From Polluticaenibacter yanchengensis (GTDB taxonomy: Bacteria > Bacteroidota > Bacteroidia > Chitinophagales > Chitinophagaceae): 64,000 nucleotides of DNA. The position numbers were made by a program, and so were the translations under genes. The notes beneath the pieces are model-generated. The model searched no databases, was not told the origin of the DNA, and worked only from the letters and a program-made list of their open reading frames with translations. The stretch spans positions 172,339-236,338 of the forward strand of contig JAQGEF010000006.1 in NCBI GenBank assembly GCA_027854065.1, given 5' to 3'. Positions 53,746-61,739 of this stretch are shown here, in pieces; the stretch's first letter is position 1, and each line of letters opens with the position of its first letter.

Positions 53746-54043
53746 ATGAAACAATTAAAACCTGGCATGCTATCGCTATGCATAGTATTGGGCCTATCAG
53801 CATTTAGCAATCCAAATCCTGTACCACCACCATCTCCCGGTGATATATTGGATGAACGGACTACGGCTTCCATTTGCGGTCTTGAGGGAAACTTTGATAT
53901 CTGGCATGCCGATGTAGGAGACTTGTATGATGGAGTGCCGTATAAGGAAAATTGGATGGGTTAGAATTGGCGTTGATAATAAGGCAGTTGGATTAGCAAC
54001 TACCTATTTTTTCAAAAGAACAGCGATTCTTTTGAAAAAATAG
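53746..54043 (+). pseudogene. Small secreted protein, copy B, broken by a deletion and frameshift
   Basis: The first 60 codons closely match copy A, including the signal peptide and ILDERTTASICGLEGNFDIW. After GACTTGT, 56 bases present in copy A are missing, which shifts the frame; the reading frame then stops at 53964 after 72 codons. In the shifted frame homology to copy A resumes (RKIGWVRIGV against RKFGWIRTGV), which proves a deletion rather than a different protein. A shortened, Cys-poor product could still be made and exported. Confidence 0.8.
54004..54043 (+). terminator. Perfect 17-bp hairpin at the end of copy B
   Basis: CTATTTTTTCAAAAGAA pairs with TTCTTTTGAAAAAATAG around CAGCGA. 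It holds the same position as the terminator after copy A but has a different sequence. Confidence 0.6.
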
Positions 54044-54061
54044 CTATTTATAAAACTTATT

Positions 54062-54895
54062 ATGAAACTACTTTTATTTGTTCTTTTAATTTCTTTATCA
54101 TTGGTATCTTATAGTAAAGAAATAATAGTCTATGATAAAGATGCAAGAAAACCAATAGCCAATGCTTATGTAGAGAATAAGAAGGGGCAGGTGCTGACTT
54201 ATACTGACGATTCTGGCTTTGCTATTGTGAATCAGAACCAATTTTTTGTAAAGCATATTTCTTATAAAGAAATTTATGTGGACACCAATGCTCTTAAATC
54301 TGATACTATTTTCCTGGATATTAATATCGATGAATTAGAAGCAGTTGAGGTATTGAAGGAGTATAAAGTGCTGAGAACGGTTACAATTAAAGGACGAAAG
54401 ATCAATAAAAGAATTGGATATAGCATGTCTATGCATCTTTTTCGAACCTTATTTTCGTTAATTGATATAGATACGAGTGTTTCCAAATATAGAATAAAAT
54501 CGATCAAACCTCGCTTTTTTGATTATAATGAAGGCGGGGATAATCGTTCGAAAATTTCAATAACAGTTTACCAATATGCCCCGTTTAGTGATACGGTATT
54601 ACCTAAATTAATCCCTGTTTCACAACCGGTTACAAAAACTTTTAAAGAATCAAAGAAAAATCCGAAGTTTATTATTAATTCCAATATAATGGTTAATAAA
54701 AGTGGAAAATTCCTGGTTCTTTTTAAAACGGAATTGCCAAAAGATTATGCTTCCGGCAACCATTTTATGTATATAAAATACAATGAGAACATCGATCAGC
54801 AACGGGTATTTATTGTTAATGAAAGAAGAAACGGCTTTTTGTACAAAGAGAATCGGGAACTGATTATGGATATAGAAATAGAGGAGGTGGAATAA
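54062..54895 (+). CDS. Carboxypeptidase-regulatory-like secreted protein, copy B
   Basis: The 277-residue paralogue of the protein at 52828 has the same plan: signal peptide (1-18), regulatory-like sandwich (IIVYDKDARKPIANAYVENKKGQVLTYTDDSG, ending ELEAVEVLK) and the C-terminal domain (LRTVTIKGRK, IDIDTSVSKYRIKSIKPRF, DYASGNHFMYI). Both end in a Glu-rich IEIEE tail. The two have diverged much more than the small secreted genes. One base separates it from the DUF1573 gene. Confidence 0.75.
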   Translation: MKLLLFVLLISLSLVSYSKEIIVYDKDARKPIANAYVENKKGQVLTYTDDSGFAIVNQNQFFVKHISYKEIYVDTNALKSDTIFLDINIDELEAVEVLKEYKVLRTVTIKGRKINKRIGYSMSMHLFRTLFSLIDIDTSVSKYRIKSIKPRFFDYNEGGDNRSKISITVYQYAPFSDTVLPKLIPVSQPVTKTFKESKKNPKFIINSNIMVNKSGKFLVLFKTELPKDYASGNHFMYIKYNENIDQQRVFIVNERRNGFLYKENRELIMDIEIEEVE

Positions 54896-54896
54896 A

Positions 54897-55346
54897 ATGA
54901 AAAAGGATGCGCTTTGGGTTATGTTATATACATTCATTGCTCTATGCTTATTTAAATTTATCATGGATAAGAAAGAGCATAACGATGCTGTTAAAGATAT
55001 TGCTTATGTAATGAATAAGGAATATGATTTAAATATGCTTACTACAGCTGATTTTTCTCAAAAAGAGTTTTTATTGGATACGATTGATATGAACGATACC
55101 ATATCAAAAGTGATCACAGTGAAAAATACCGGTGATAAAGACCTGGTGTTTGATACAATTATTCCAGGTTGTGGCTGTACAAATGTACTTTACAGCAAAG
55201 AATACATAAAACCAAAGGAATCCACTAAAGTATCATTTCATGTTATTGGTTCAAAATCAGGTGTTCCGATTGTAAGTAGTTTAGTAATAAAAGCAAATTT
55301 AAAAGAACAGCCGGTCTTTATTGGCATTAAAGGTTATGTAAGATAA
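54897..55346 (+). CDS. DUF1573-family exported protein
   Basis: The 149-residue protein has an N-terminal membrane helix or uncleaved signal (about 5-22) and an immunoglobulin-like DUF1573 domain with VITVKNTGDKDLVFDTIIPGCGCTN and KVSFHVIGSKSG. The Cys-Gly-Cys-Thr motif is typical. DUF1573 proteins face the periplasm and have no settled role. Coupling to the gene upstream suggests it belongs to the module. Confidence 0.85.
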   Translation: MKKDALWVMLYTFIALCLFKFIMDKKEHNDAVKDIAYVMNKEYDLNMLTTADFSQKEFLLDTIDMNDTISKVITVKNTGDKDLVFDTIIPGCGCTNVLYSKEYIKPKESTKVSFHVIGSKSGVPIVSSLVIKANLKEQPVFIGIKGYVR

Positions 55347-55433
55347 ACGGTATATACAGCCTTCAATTCTTTGAATTTTCCTGAAGCATCCGGAACGGAT
55401 CAAGTTCTTTTATAACAGACAGATGGCAAAATA

Positions 55434-55462
55434 AAAATGCTTCCTGGAAATGGAAGCATTTT
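55434..55462. terminator. Bidirectional terminator between DUF1573 and msrA genes
   Basis: AAAATGCTTCC / GGAAGCATTTT. Confidence 0.8.
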
Positions 55463-55475
55463 AGTCTGAAGGTTA

Positions 55476-56174
55476 TTACTGTACTTTCAGCTTATCTTTA
55501 AATACTTTCTGAAACTTTTCAATTTTCGGTTTTACTACCATTTGGCAGTAGCCATTTTTACTGCCCAGAATATTGTAATAATCCTGGTGGTAATCTTCGG
55601 CATTGTAGAATTCTGAGGCTGCAGTTACCTCGGTAACAATGGGTTTATCGTAAGCGCCGGATTCATTGAGCTTATTGATATAGTATTCCGCTAATTCCTT
55701 TTGTTTTTCGTTGACATAGAAAATAGCACTACGGTATTGTGTGCCAACATCCGCTCCTTGCCTGTTAAGCGATGTGGGGTCATGCACTTTGAAAAAAACT
55801 TCCAGCAATTCGTCGTAGGTAATTTGTTTAGGATCATATTTTACAAGGATCGCTTCCGCATGGTTGGTAGTGCCGCTGCATACCTGTTCATAAGTAGGAT
55901 TCGCTACATCGCCGCCAGTATAGCCGCTTGTAGCGGATTCCACTCCCTTCAGTTGTTCAAAAATAGCTTCGGTACACCAAAAACATCCCGTACCTAAAAT
56001 AGCGGTATCTAATTGTACTGCTGTATCTGTCATAATTTTTTCCTTTTCTTTATAATTAGTATTGGCATTATTAGCTCTTACGGGCCGTTCGCAGGCCAGT
56101 ATCGTAAAGATTAATGCAATGAACCCATATATACCAACTGATTTGTACATACTGTAAAGTTGGTTATTTTCCAC
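55476..56174 (-). CDS. msrA: Peptide methionine sulfoxide reductase A, predicted lipoprotein
   Basis: MsrA reduces methionine S-sulfoxide in proteins. The 232-residue protein has the active-site GTGCFWCTEAIFEQLKGV, GYTGGDVANPTYEQVCSGTTNHAEAI, and DVGTQYRSAIFY. Unlike cytoplasmic forms it begins with a signal peptide and a lipobox FTILAC (Cys near 28), so it probably works in the periplasm on a membrane anchor. ATG at 56150 (MYKSVGIYG) is an equally good start. Confidence 0.94.
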   Translation of the reverse strand: MENNQLYSMYKSVGIYGFIALIFTILACERPVRANNANTNYKEKEKIMTDTAVQLDTAILGTGCFWCTEAIFEQLKGVESATSGYTGGDVANPTYEQVCSGTTNHAEAILVKYDPKQITYDELLEVFFKVHDPTSLNRQGADVGTQYRSAIFYVNEKQKELAEYYINKLNESGAYDKPIVTEVTAASEFYNAEDYHQDYYNILGSKNGYCQMVVKPKIEKFQKVFKDKLKVQ

Positions 56175-56257
56175 AAATTTTCGTACAACTATTATATTAA
56201 TTAACCAAGCATTTAGAAAATGACTTTATATTGCAGACACTATAAACTGGTTTGGTT

Positions 56258-57520
56258 ATGATTCAAGATTTTTCGGCAACAGCAGAATGTGCTGCCGCGC
56301 TGGATGCCCGGGATGCATTAGCAGGTTATAAACAGCAGTTCCTGTTTCCTCAGCACAATGGTGAGAATAGTATTTATTTCTGTGGCAACTCTTTGGGATT
56401 ACAGCCAAAATCTGTAAGAGCAGCCATAGATGTGGAACTGAACAGCTGGCAAAACCTGGGTGTGAACGGGTATATGAAAGGCGATAATCCCTGGCTGTTT
56501 TATGCTGATTATTGTAAGCCTGCATTAGTTAAGTTGGTGGGTGCAGCCGGTGTACACGAGGTTACAGTTATGAATGCATTAACGGTCAATCTGCACTTAA
56601 TGTTACTGAGCTTTTACAGGCCCACCGCCTCCAGGTATAAGATCATGCTGGAAGCAGGGGCTTTTCCAAGCGACCAGTACGCTGTTGAAACGCAGGTTTT
56701 AATGCACCAGTTACAGGAGCAGGATGCCATTATAGAGATCGCTCCCCGGAATGGTGAAAAACTATTACGTACGGAAGATATTATAGCTGCCATTAATGAA
56801 CATGGCCACAGCCTGGCACTTACTATTTTCAGTGGTATGAATTACTATACCGGCCAGTTATTTGATATGGCTGCCATTACCAAAGTAGCGCATGAAGCAG
56901 GAGCGCTGGCAGGATTCGACCTGGCACATGTAGCCGGTAATGTACCGGTAAAATTACATGACTGGAATGTGGACTTTGCCGTTTGGTGCAGTTACAAATA
57001 TTTAAATAGCGGCCCCGGAGCGGTTGGCGGTGCATTTGTGCATGAAAAACATACCAATACACAAACGCCACGTCTTGGCGGCTGGTGGGGCAATGATGAG
57101 AAGACACGCTTTAAAATGGAGAAAGGATTTATACCAAAGCCGGATGCCAGTGGTTGGAACATGAGTACCTCGCAGGTATTTAATACTGTTTGCCTGAAAG
57201 CCTCTTTAGAGATTTTCGAGCAAGCGGGCATCCATCACCTGCGTCAAAAAAGTATTTTGTTAACACAATGGCTGGAGTTCCTGCTGCAAAAAATAACCAA
57301 TATCGGCTTTGAAATTATTACACCAACCAACCCGGAAGAACGTGGCGCACAGCTTTCCCTGTATTTTAAAGAAAGAGGCCGGGATATTTTTAATGCCATG
57401 AGTGATAACGGGATCATTGTGGATTATCGTGAGCCGGGCGTCATACGCGTAGCGCCGGCGCCATTGTATTGTAGTTTTAGCGATGTTTTTAAATTTTATA
57501 GTATATTAAAAGAGATATAA
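56258..57520 (+). CDS. kynU: Kynureninase
   Basis: Kynureninase splits kynurenine into anthranilate and alanine with PLP. The 420-residue protein shows FCGNSLGLQPKSVRAAI, NALTVNLHLMLLSFY, the Asp in GALAGFDLAHVAGN, and the PLP-binding Lys in WCSYKYLNSGPGAVGGAF. The start is ATG 56258; a TTG two codons earlier is possible. No other kynurenine-pathway gene is in the window. Confidence 0.95.
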   Translation: MIQDFSATAECAAALDARDALAGYKQQFLFPQHNGENSIYFCGNSLGLQPKSVRAAIDVELNSWQNLGVNGYMKGDNPWLFYADYCKPALVKLVGAAGVHEVTVMNALTVNLHLMLLSFYRPTASRYKIMLEAGAFPSDQYAVETQVLMHQLQEQDAIIEIAPRNGEKLLRTEDIIAAINEHGHSLALTIFSGMNYYTGQLFDMAAITKVAHEAGALAGFDLAHVAGNVPVKLHDWNVDFAVWCSYKYLNSGPGAVGGAFVHEKHTNTQTPRLGGWWGNDEKTRFKMEKGFIPKPDASGWNMSTSQVFNTVCLKASLEIFEQAGIHHLRQKSILLTQWLEFLLQKITNIGFEIITPTNPEERGAQLSLYFKERGRDIFNAMSDNGIIVDYREPGVIRVAPAPLYCSFSDVFKFYSILKEI

Positions 57521-57534
57521 TAGTAAAATATCTC

Positions 57535-57542
57535 TATCTTTG
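57535..57542 (+). promoter_or_regulatory. Upstream promoter P1 of rplU
   Basis: TATCTTTG, an exact TAnnTTTG box right after the kynU stop. It would give a leader of about 185 bases that contains a palindrome TATTGATTATCAATA (57618-57632). Confidence 0.55.
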
Positions 57543-57703
57543 CGCTTCGCTTTTAGCCAGAACAAAATAAATTAATATAGAATTTAACATAGACGCCAAA
57601 AAGTCGGATAATTTCAATATTGATTATCAATAGAATACATTCATGACCGAAAAATATTTATATATTTTAGAAGTGTACTATTGTTTAATACAGTATTAAT
57701 TTG

Positions 57704-57711
57704 TACTTTTG
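57704..57711 (+). promoter_or_regulatory. Proximal promoter P2 of rplU
   Basis: TACTTTTG followed by C matches TAnnTTTGc, 20 bases before the rplU start, with TTG near 57681 as a possible -33. Confidence 0.75.
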
Positions 57712-57731
57712 CGTCCCAAAATTTAGGAATC

Positions 57732-58034
57732 ATGTTTGCAGTTGTAAAAATAGCGGGCCAGCAGTTCAAGGTACAAGAAGGACAAAGCTTGTATGTGCCC
57801 CATTTAAGTGGAAATACCGGCGATTCAATTGAACTGAGCGAGGTGCTGTTTATAGACCGCGAAGGTAAAATTGAGGTTGGTAACTCAGTAGGTAAAGTAA
57901 CCGCTGAAATCGTTGCTGATTTAATAAAAGGCGACAAAGTTATTGCGTTCAAAATGAAACGCCGTAAAGGTTTCCGTAAGAAAAAAGGACACCGTACACA
58001 ATATACCAAAATCAAGATTACCAGCATTGCTTAA
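57732..58034 (+). CDS. rplU: Ribosomal protein L21
   Basis: The 100-residue 50S subunit protein shows MFAVVKIAGQQFKVQEGQ, the KIKITSIA end and the basic KMKRRKGFRKKKGHRTQYTKI segment that binds 23S rRNA. The start at ATG 57732 lies after the promoter at 57704; the longer frame from 57681 would begin upstream of it. It pairs with rpmA as usual in bacteria. Confidence 0.97.
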   Translation: MFAVVKIAGQQFKVQEGQSLYVPHLSGNTGDSIELSEVLFIDREGKIEVGNSVGKVTAEIVADLIKGDKVIAFKMKRRKGFRKKKGHRTQYTKIKITSIA

Positions 58035-58117
58035 TTCTTAATTGAATAGGAAGAATTAGCAACAGTGTAGGTAAACAGTAAGTACAAAGAAATTTTTAAA
58101 GACTTTAATTTCATCTC

Positions 58118-58381
58118 ATGGCACATAAGAAAGGTGAAGGTTCCGTAAAAAACGGACGCGATTCACAAAGTAAACGTTTAGGTGTTAAAATTTTTGGTGG
58201 TCAAGCCGCTATCTCTGGTAACATCATTGTACGTCAACGCGGTACTCAGTACCACCCTGGCCAAAACGTTGGTCTTGGTAAAGACTATACCATCTTTGCT
58301 TTAACTGATGGTACAGTAGAATTCAGAAAAACAAAAAATGACAAAACGCTTGTTTCTGTAATAGAAGCAGTAGCTGAATAA
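58118..58381 (+). CDS. rpmA: Ribosomal protein L27
   Basis: The 87-residue 50S protein begins [24 protein letters not shown] with the flexible N-terminal tail near the peptidyl-transfer centre, and shows [13 protein letters not shown]. No cleavable N-terminal extension of the Firmicutes type is present. Cotranscribed with rplU, then terminated. Confidence 0.97.
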   Translation: MAHKKGEGSVKNGRDSQSKRLGVKIFGGQAAISGNIIVRQRGTQYHPGQNVGLGKDYTIFALTDGTVEFRKTKNDKTLVSVIEAVAE

Positions 58382-58412
58382 TCTTAGCTGTTAGTTTTGT
58401 TCAAATCATATT

Positions 58413-58443
58413 AAGGAAGTAGTTATATAACTGCTTCCTTTTT
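58413..58443 (+). terminator. Terminator after rpmA
   Basis: AAGGAAGTAGTTA / TAACTGCTTCCTT with a T run. Confidence 0.9.
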
Positions 58444-58477
58444 GTGCTTATATAGCCTTTCTGCCGGGATTTCTTTT

Positions 58478-58597
58478 CTTTTTGGGGCTCTCATCCCCCT
58501 GTTTTTATTTACCTGTAGTCCGGTGTACTGCAGGGTGCCGTGCTCCTGGCGTCGCACCAGCTCGTCCCTCGCTGCCTGCTGTCCACCGCAGCCCTTG
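58478..58597 (+). repeat. Dispersed GC-rich hairpin element, copy 6
   Basis: CTTTTTGGGGCTCTCATC, TCCGGTGTACTGCAGGGTGCC, inner hairpin GTGC (58540-58543) / GCAC (58554-58557), end CCACCGCAGCCC. Here the outer stem reads CGGTG/CACCG where copies 1 and 3 have CGGCG/TGCCG, a paired change. An open frame through it (58442-58708) is not protein-like. Confidence 0.8.
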
Positions 58598-58825
58598 AAC
58601 AGGAGATCTGTTTTCAGCTTTTATAAGTCTTACAAGTATCCATTGACCGGCTTTAAATGTTCATCCTTAAATTGTTTATTTCAATCTATACATTGTAAGC
58701 AGGATTGACTATTCCTGAATAAATATCCGGGTATGGCTTTTTGTCATTTGTCAATTTTAAAAACCACTTATCAGGTGTTAATAACCCATTATCCCAATTC
58801 ACTTTTCAGCCATTGTCAGGCGATA

Positions 58826-58833
58826 TATCTTTG
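58826..58833 (+). promoter_or_regulatory. Promoter of the small exported coiled-coil gene
   Basis: TATCTTTG, exact TAnnTTTG, 36 bases before the ATG at 58870. Confidence 0.7.
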
Positions 58834-58869
58834 TATCAGAAATTAAAAAGCACACAAAAAACACACACT

Positions 58870-59199
58870 ATGAAAAAGTTTATTTTAACTGCCGTAACCA
58901 TTGTTAGTTTAGGTCTTGTATCTGCAAACGCAGCCGAAAACAATAACAAAGCTAATTTATCTGCTAAAGCCATCAATGTAGCTGCATTGGTTGAAGAAAA
59001 TGCTAAACTTCAAACTGAGGTAGAGATGTTGAAAGAGTCAGTAGAAGATCTGAAAAGTACAATAAGCTACAGCAAAACGATGCAATCGACCATTAACAAG
59101 TTGCAAAAAGAAGATGAAGCAACTGCTAAAGAAAATGCGGACGCTTTAAAAGCTTACAACAGCTTAATGATTAAAACAATCGGCAGATTAGCTAATTAA
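58870..59199 (+). CDS. Small exported coiled-coil protein
   Basis: The 109-residue protein has a signal peptide (1-21, ending ANAAEN) and a helical coiled coil (about 38-100: VEENAKLQTEVEMLKESVEDLKSTI...INKLQKEDEATAKENADALKAY). It is not recognised beyond that; it might be a periplasmic structural or chaperone-like protein. The start at 58870 is chosen because the promoter lies at 58826 and the earlier part of the frame is not signal-like. Confidence 0.75.
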   Translation: MKKFILTAVTIVSLGLVSANAAENNNKANLSAKAINVAALVEENAKLQTEVEMLKESVEDLKSTISYSKTMQSTINKLQKEDEATAKENADALKAYNSLMIKTIGRLAN

Positions 59200-59577
59200 T
59201 TAGTCTGCTTTGATTGGTGAGAGATCTGAATGTTGCCATTCAAAAATTATTTTGATCAGCAGAAACGTTCAAAGTCCTTCCATTTTAACCGGGATTGTTA
59301 GACGATTGTCGACATTTGTGAACCCGTAATATGCATTTTTTAATGCAATAGAAGAAAATTATCTACAGGGCTTTAGTATTTCTGTTTTAATGAAATACGT
59401 GGCTAAGCAATAGCCAGGCTTCTTCCAGACCTCTCATTTAGCTATGAACAAATTGTGGTTTCATTAGTTAAAGCATTCGGATAAATGCTTTAAACCAATG
59501 AAATGTATAGGATCTGCAAGGTAAATGCAGGAGATTGTCTGAATGGGAATGATCCAGGGAGCAGGAGTGATCGTTTA
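59200..59577. other. Convergent intergenic stretch, only a hairpin seen
   Basis: About 380 bases between the coiled-coil gene and the end of the ABC permease gene. One inverted repeat TTAAAGCATT/AATGCTTTAA (about 59467-59492) without a T run. No gene. Confidence 0.45.
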
Positions 59578-60738
59578 TTACACTTGTTTAAGTACCGCCC
59601 TTCTTTTGAAATACAATGCTATATATGCGAGAACTGCACATACAGCTCCAATGATTACCATTGCCCAAATGGCACCTGTTACCTGGGAGATATTGCCTTC
59701 TTCAATCAGTAATACCCTGAATATTTTTAAAAAATGGGTCAGGGGGATCATGTTGGCAATATTAACCACCCACTGCGGCATTTGTGATAACGGCCATGTA
59801 AATCCACTGAGAATAAAGCTGGGAGTGGCAATCACCATTAGTAATTCAGTTGCTTTTAACTGGCTTGGTATTAGGATGCTGAACAGTATGCCTATAAAGC
59901 ATACGGACAGTACAAATACACCGGCTGCAAGTGTTAATGCGCCCAGGTTCTCATAAAACGGGATGCGGAACCACACGGTAAACAGCCAGTATAATAACCA
60001 TATTCCAAAACTCATTAGTAAATACGGGATTATTTTTACTGCCATCAATTTTATAATGGACCTTGCCTGCGTTGCCAGGTTTTTAAATGTCCCGTTTTCG
60101 AACTCCGAGGCAAATGAAAGTGCCAGCCCCAATAATAATACCTGTTGCAATACCGTTGCCAGGATGCCCGGCCACAGGAAGTACATGTAATTGGTGCTGC
60201 GGTTATACTTTTTAATAAATGTGGTCTTAAATGGCTCATATTGACTATAAGCGATTGTTTCCGGCATTCCCTGCTTTTTTAAAGCTTCTATCTGTACCCC
60301 GGCCTTAAGGGTTCCCAGGCAAACCTGTATGGCTGTAGAAGCGTAATTGGCCGTAAGTACATTGGAAGTATTAACGACTGTCAGCACTTCCGGGTACTTT
60401 TTAGTCATTACCTGTTTTTCGAAGTCTTTAGGGATAATTACAATAGCAGGAATATTGTCGTTTTCTGCTACCAGTTTAGCCAGGTCATTCTGATCATATT
60501 TTACAAAAGCAACTTCCAGTACTTCATTGTCCTGCATCATTTCAATGGCTTTTTTGCTCATAGTGGTCTGGTCTTCATCTACTACTACTATCGGAAGGTC
60601 TGTGACTTTGCCTTTCTGGTACACATATCCCAATAAAATACCGTACATAATGGGCGCACCAATGAATAATACCCTCAATACGCTGTTGCTCCAGAATAAA
60701 CCGAACTCACGTTTTATTAATGATAAAAATTGTTTCAT
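59578..60738 (-). CDS. ABC-2-type transporter permease, YhhJ/YbhR-like
   Basis: The 386-residue protein has a first membrane helix (about 20-38), a large periplasmic loop (about 40-170: LPIVVVDEDQTTMSKKAIEMMQD) and five further helices (about 180-375), ending with the family signature SGFTWPLSQMPQWV...IPLTHFLKIFRVLLIEEG. It should form the membrane part of a drug or lipid exporter with the adaptor and TolC protein coded upstream. The operon shows no ATPase and only one permease. Last gene of the operon. Confidence 0.9.
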   Translation of the reverse strand: MKQFLSLIKREFGLFWSNSVLRVLFIGAPIMYGILLGYVYQKGKVTDLPIVVVDEDQTTMSKKAIEMMQDNEVLEVAFVKYDQNDLAKLVAENDNIPAIVIIPKDFEKQVMTKKYPEVLTVVNTSNVLTANYASTAIQVCLGTLKAGVQIEALKKQGMPETIAYSQYEPFKTTFIKKYNRSTNYMYFLWPGILATVLQQVLLLGLALSFASEFENGTFKNLATQARSIIKLMAVKIIPYLLMSFGIWLLYWLFTVWFRIPFYENLGALTLAAGVFVLSVCFIGILFSILIPSQLKATELLMVIATPSFILSGFTWPLSQMPQWVVNIANMIPLTHFLKIFRVLLIEEGNISQVTGAIWAMVIIGAVCAVLAYIALYFKRRAVLKQV

Positions 60739-60768
60739 CTGTTGTTGATTTTTAATTAGAGGGATTTG

Positions 60769-61728
60769 CTATTCCAGTTCCAGTGTGACGGTTGTTTTAG
60801 TAAACAGGGCCTGAGCTGCTTTTACATCCTGTGGATGCACCCTGATCTCAAATAAACTTTCCTGTAATTCATAATCAGGGTAGGCCGTTGCAATATTGGC
60901 ATAAGCGCCTAATGGTTTTACGGAAGTCACATTTCCTTTTACAGAAGTATTATTGTATGGTACGGTTATAGTAAGTTCGGCCCCTTTTTTAATTTTTCCA
61001 AGTTTGCTTTCCGGAATGGTGAAACGGAAAAATGTACTTTCTTCTATGGTGCCGCTTACAAGTGTATAGCCCGGTAATGCTAATTCACCTTCTTTCAGGG
61101 TAATAGATTCAATGATCATATCCTGGGGCGCCAGTATATAGCGTTCACCGCTGGCTACTGAAACTTCCTGCAATGCGCCCAAGGCCCTTTCCTGTTGACC
61201 AAGTGCCATTTTCTGTTGTTCAACCCTGGCGCCATTTCTAACATCTGCGATTTCTGCCTGTACGGCTAAAAACTGGGATTGAGCGCCCTGGTATTTTGCA
61301 AAAGCTTCATCGTATACCTGCTGGGATACCAGTGAATCTTTGAGCATATTGCTTAACCTGGAAATGGATTTCCTGGCAAATTCATATTGTTCTTTAAGCG
61401 CATTTTGTTTGGCTTCCAATTGTTTCAGCTGATTATCGGTGGCGCCTTTCAGTGCCATATCATATTGTGCCTTGGCAGAGTGTACAGCTCCCTGGGCCTG
61501 GCTTTTTTTAGCGTCTACTTCGGGAACGTCCAGGATGATTAAAGTGTCTCCTTTTTTTACAATATCTCCTTCTTTAACCTTTAATTCTATAATCTTACCC
61601 GGTATTTTGGATACGACCCCAATTTGATCGCGTTCTATTTTTCCCTGTATCAGTGCATCTTTTGCGGGTTGTTTACAAGCTGCGATCATTGCTATAGCAG
61701 AAGTTGCAAGTAGTAATTTTTTTATCAT
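60769..61728 (-). CDS. HlyD-family membrane-fusion lipoprotein
   Basis: The 319-residue adaptor has a lipobox MIAAC (Cys 18), a lipoyl half-motif VVSKIPGKIIELKVKEGDIVKKGDTLIIL, a long helical hairpin (about 75-185), a second half-motif ILAPQDMIIESITLKEGELALPG, and a beta barrel. It bridges the inner-membrane ABC permease and the outer-membrane channel. Twelve bases separate it from the tolC gene. Confidence 0.9.
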   Translation of the reverse strand: MIKKLLLATSAIAMIAACKQPAKDALIQGKIERDQIGVVSKIPGKIIELKVKEGDIVKKGDTLIILDVPEVDAKKSQAQGAVHSAKAQYDMALKGATDNQLKQLEAKQNALKEQYEFARKSISRLSNMLKDSLVSQQVYDEAFAKYQGAQSQFLAVQAEIADVRNGARVEQQKMALGQQERALGALQEVSVASGERYILAPQDMIIESITLKEGELALPGYTLVSGTIEESTFFRFTIPESKLGKIKKGAELTITVPYNNTSVKGNVTSVKPLGAYANIATAYPDYELQESLFEIRVHPQDVKAAQALFTKTTVTLELE

Positions 61729-61739
61729 AGCTACATGAA

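Noticed and set aside
58442-58708. 88-residue Cys/Ser-rich frame
   Set aside because: It runs through repeat copy 6; the Cys and Ser come from the GC-rich hairpins.
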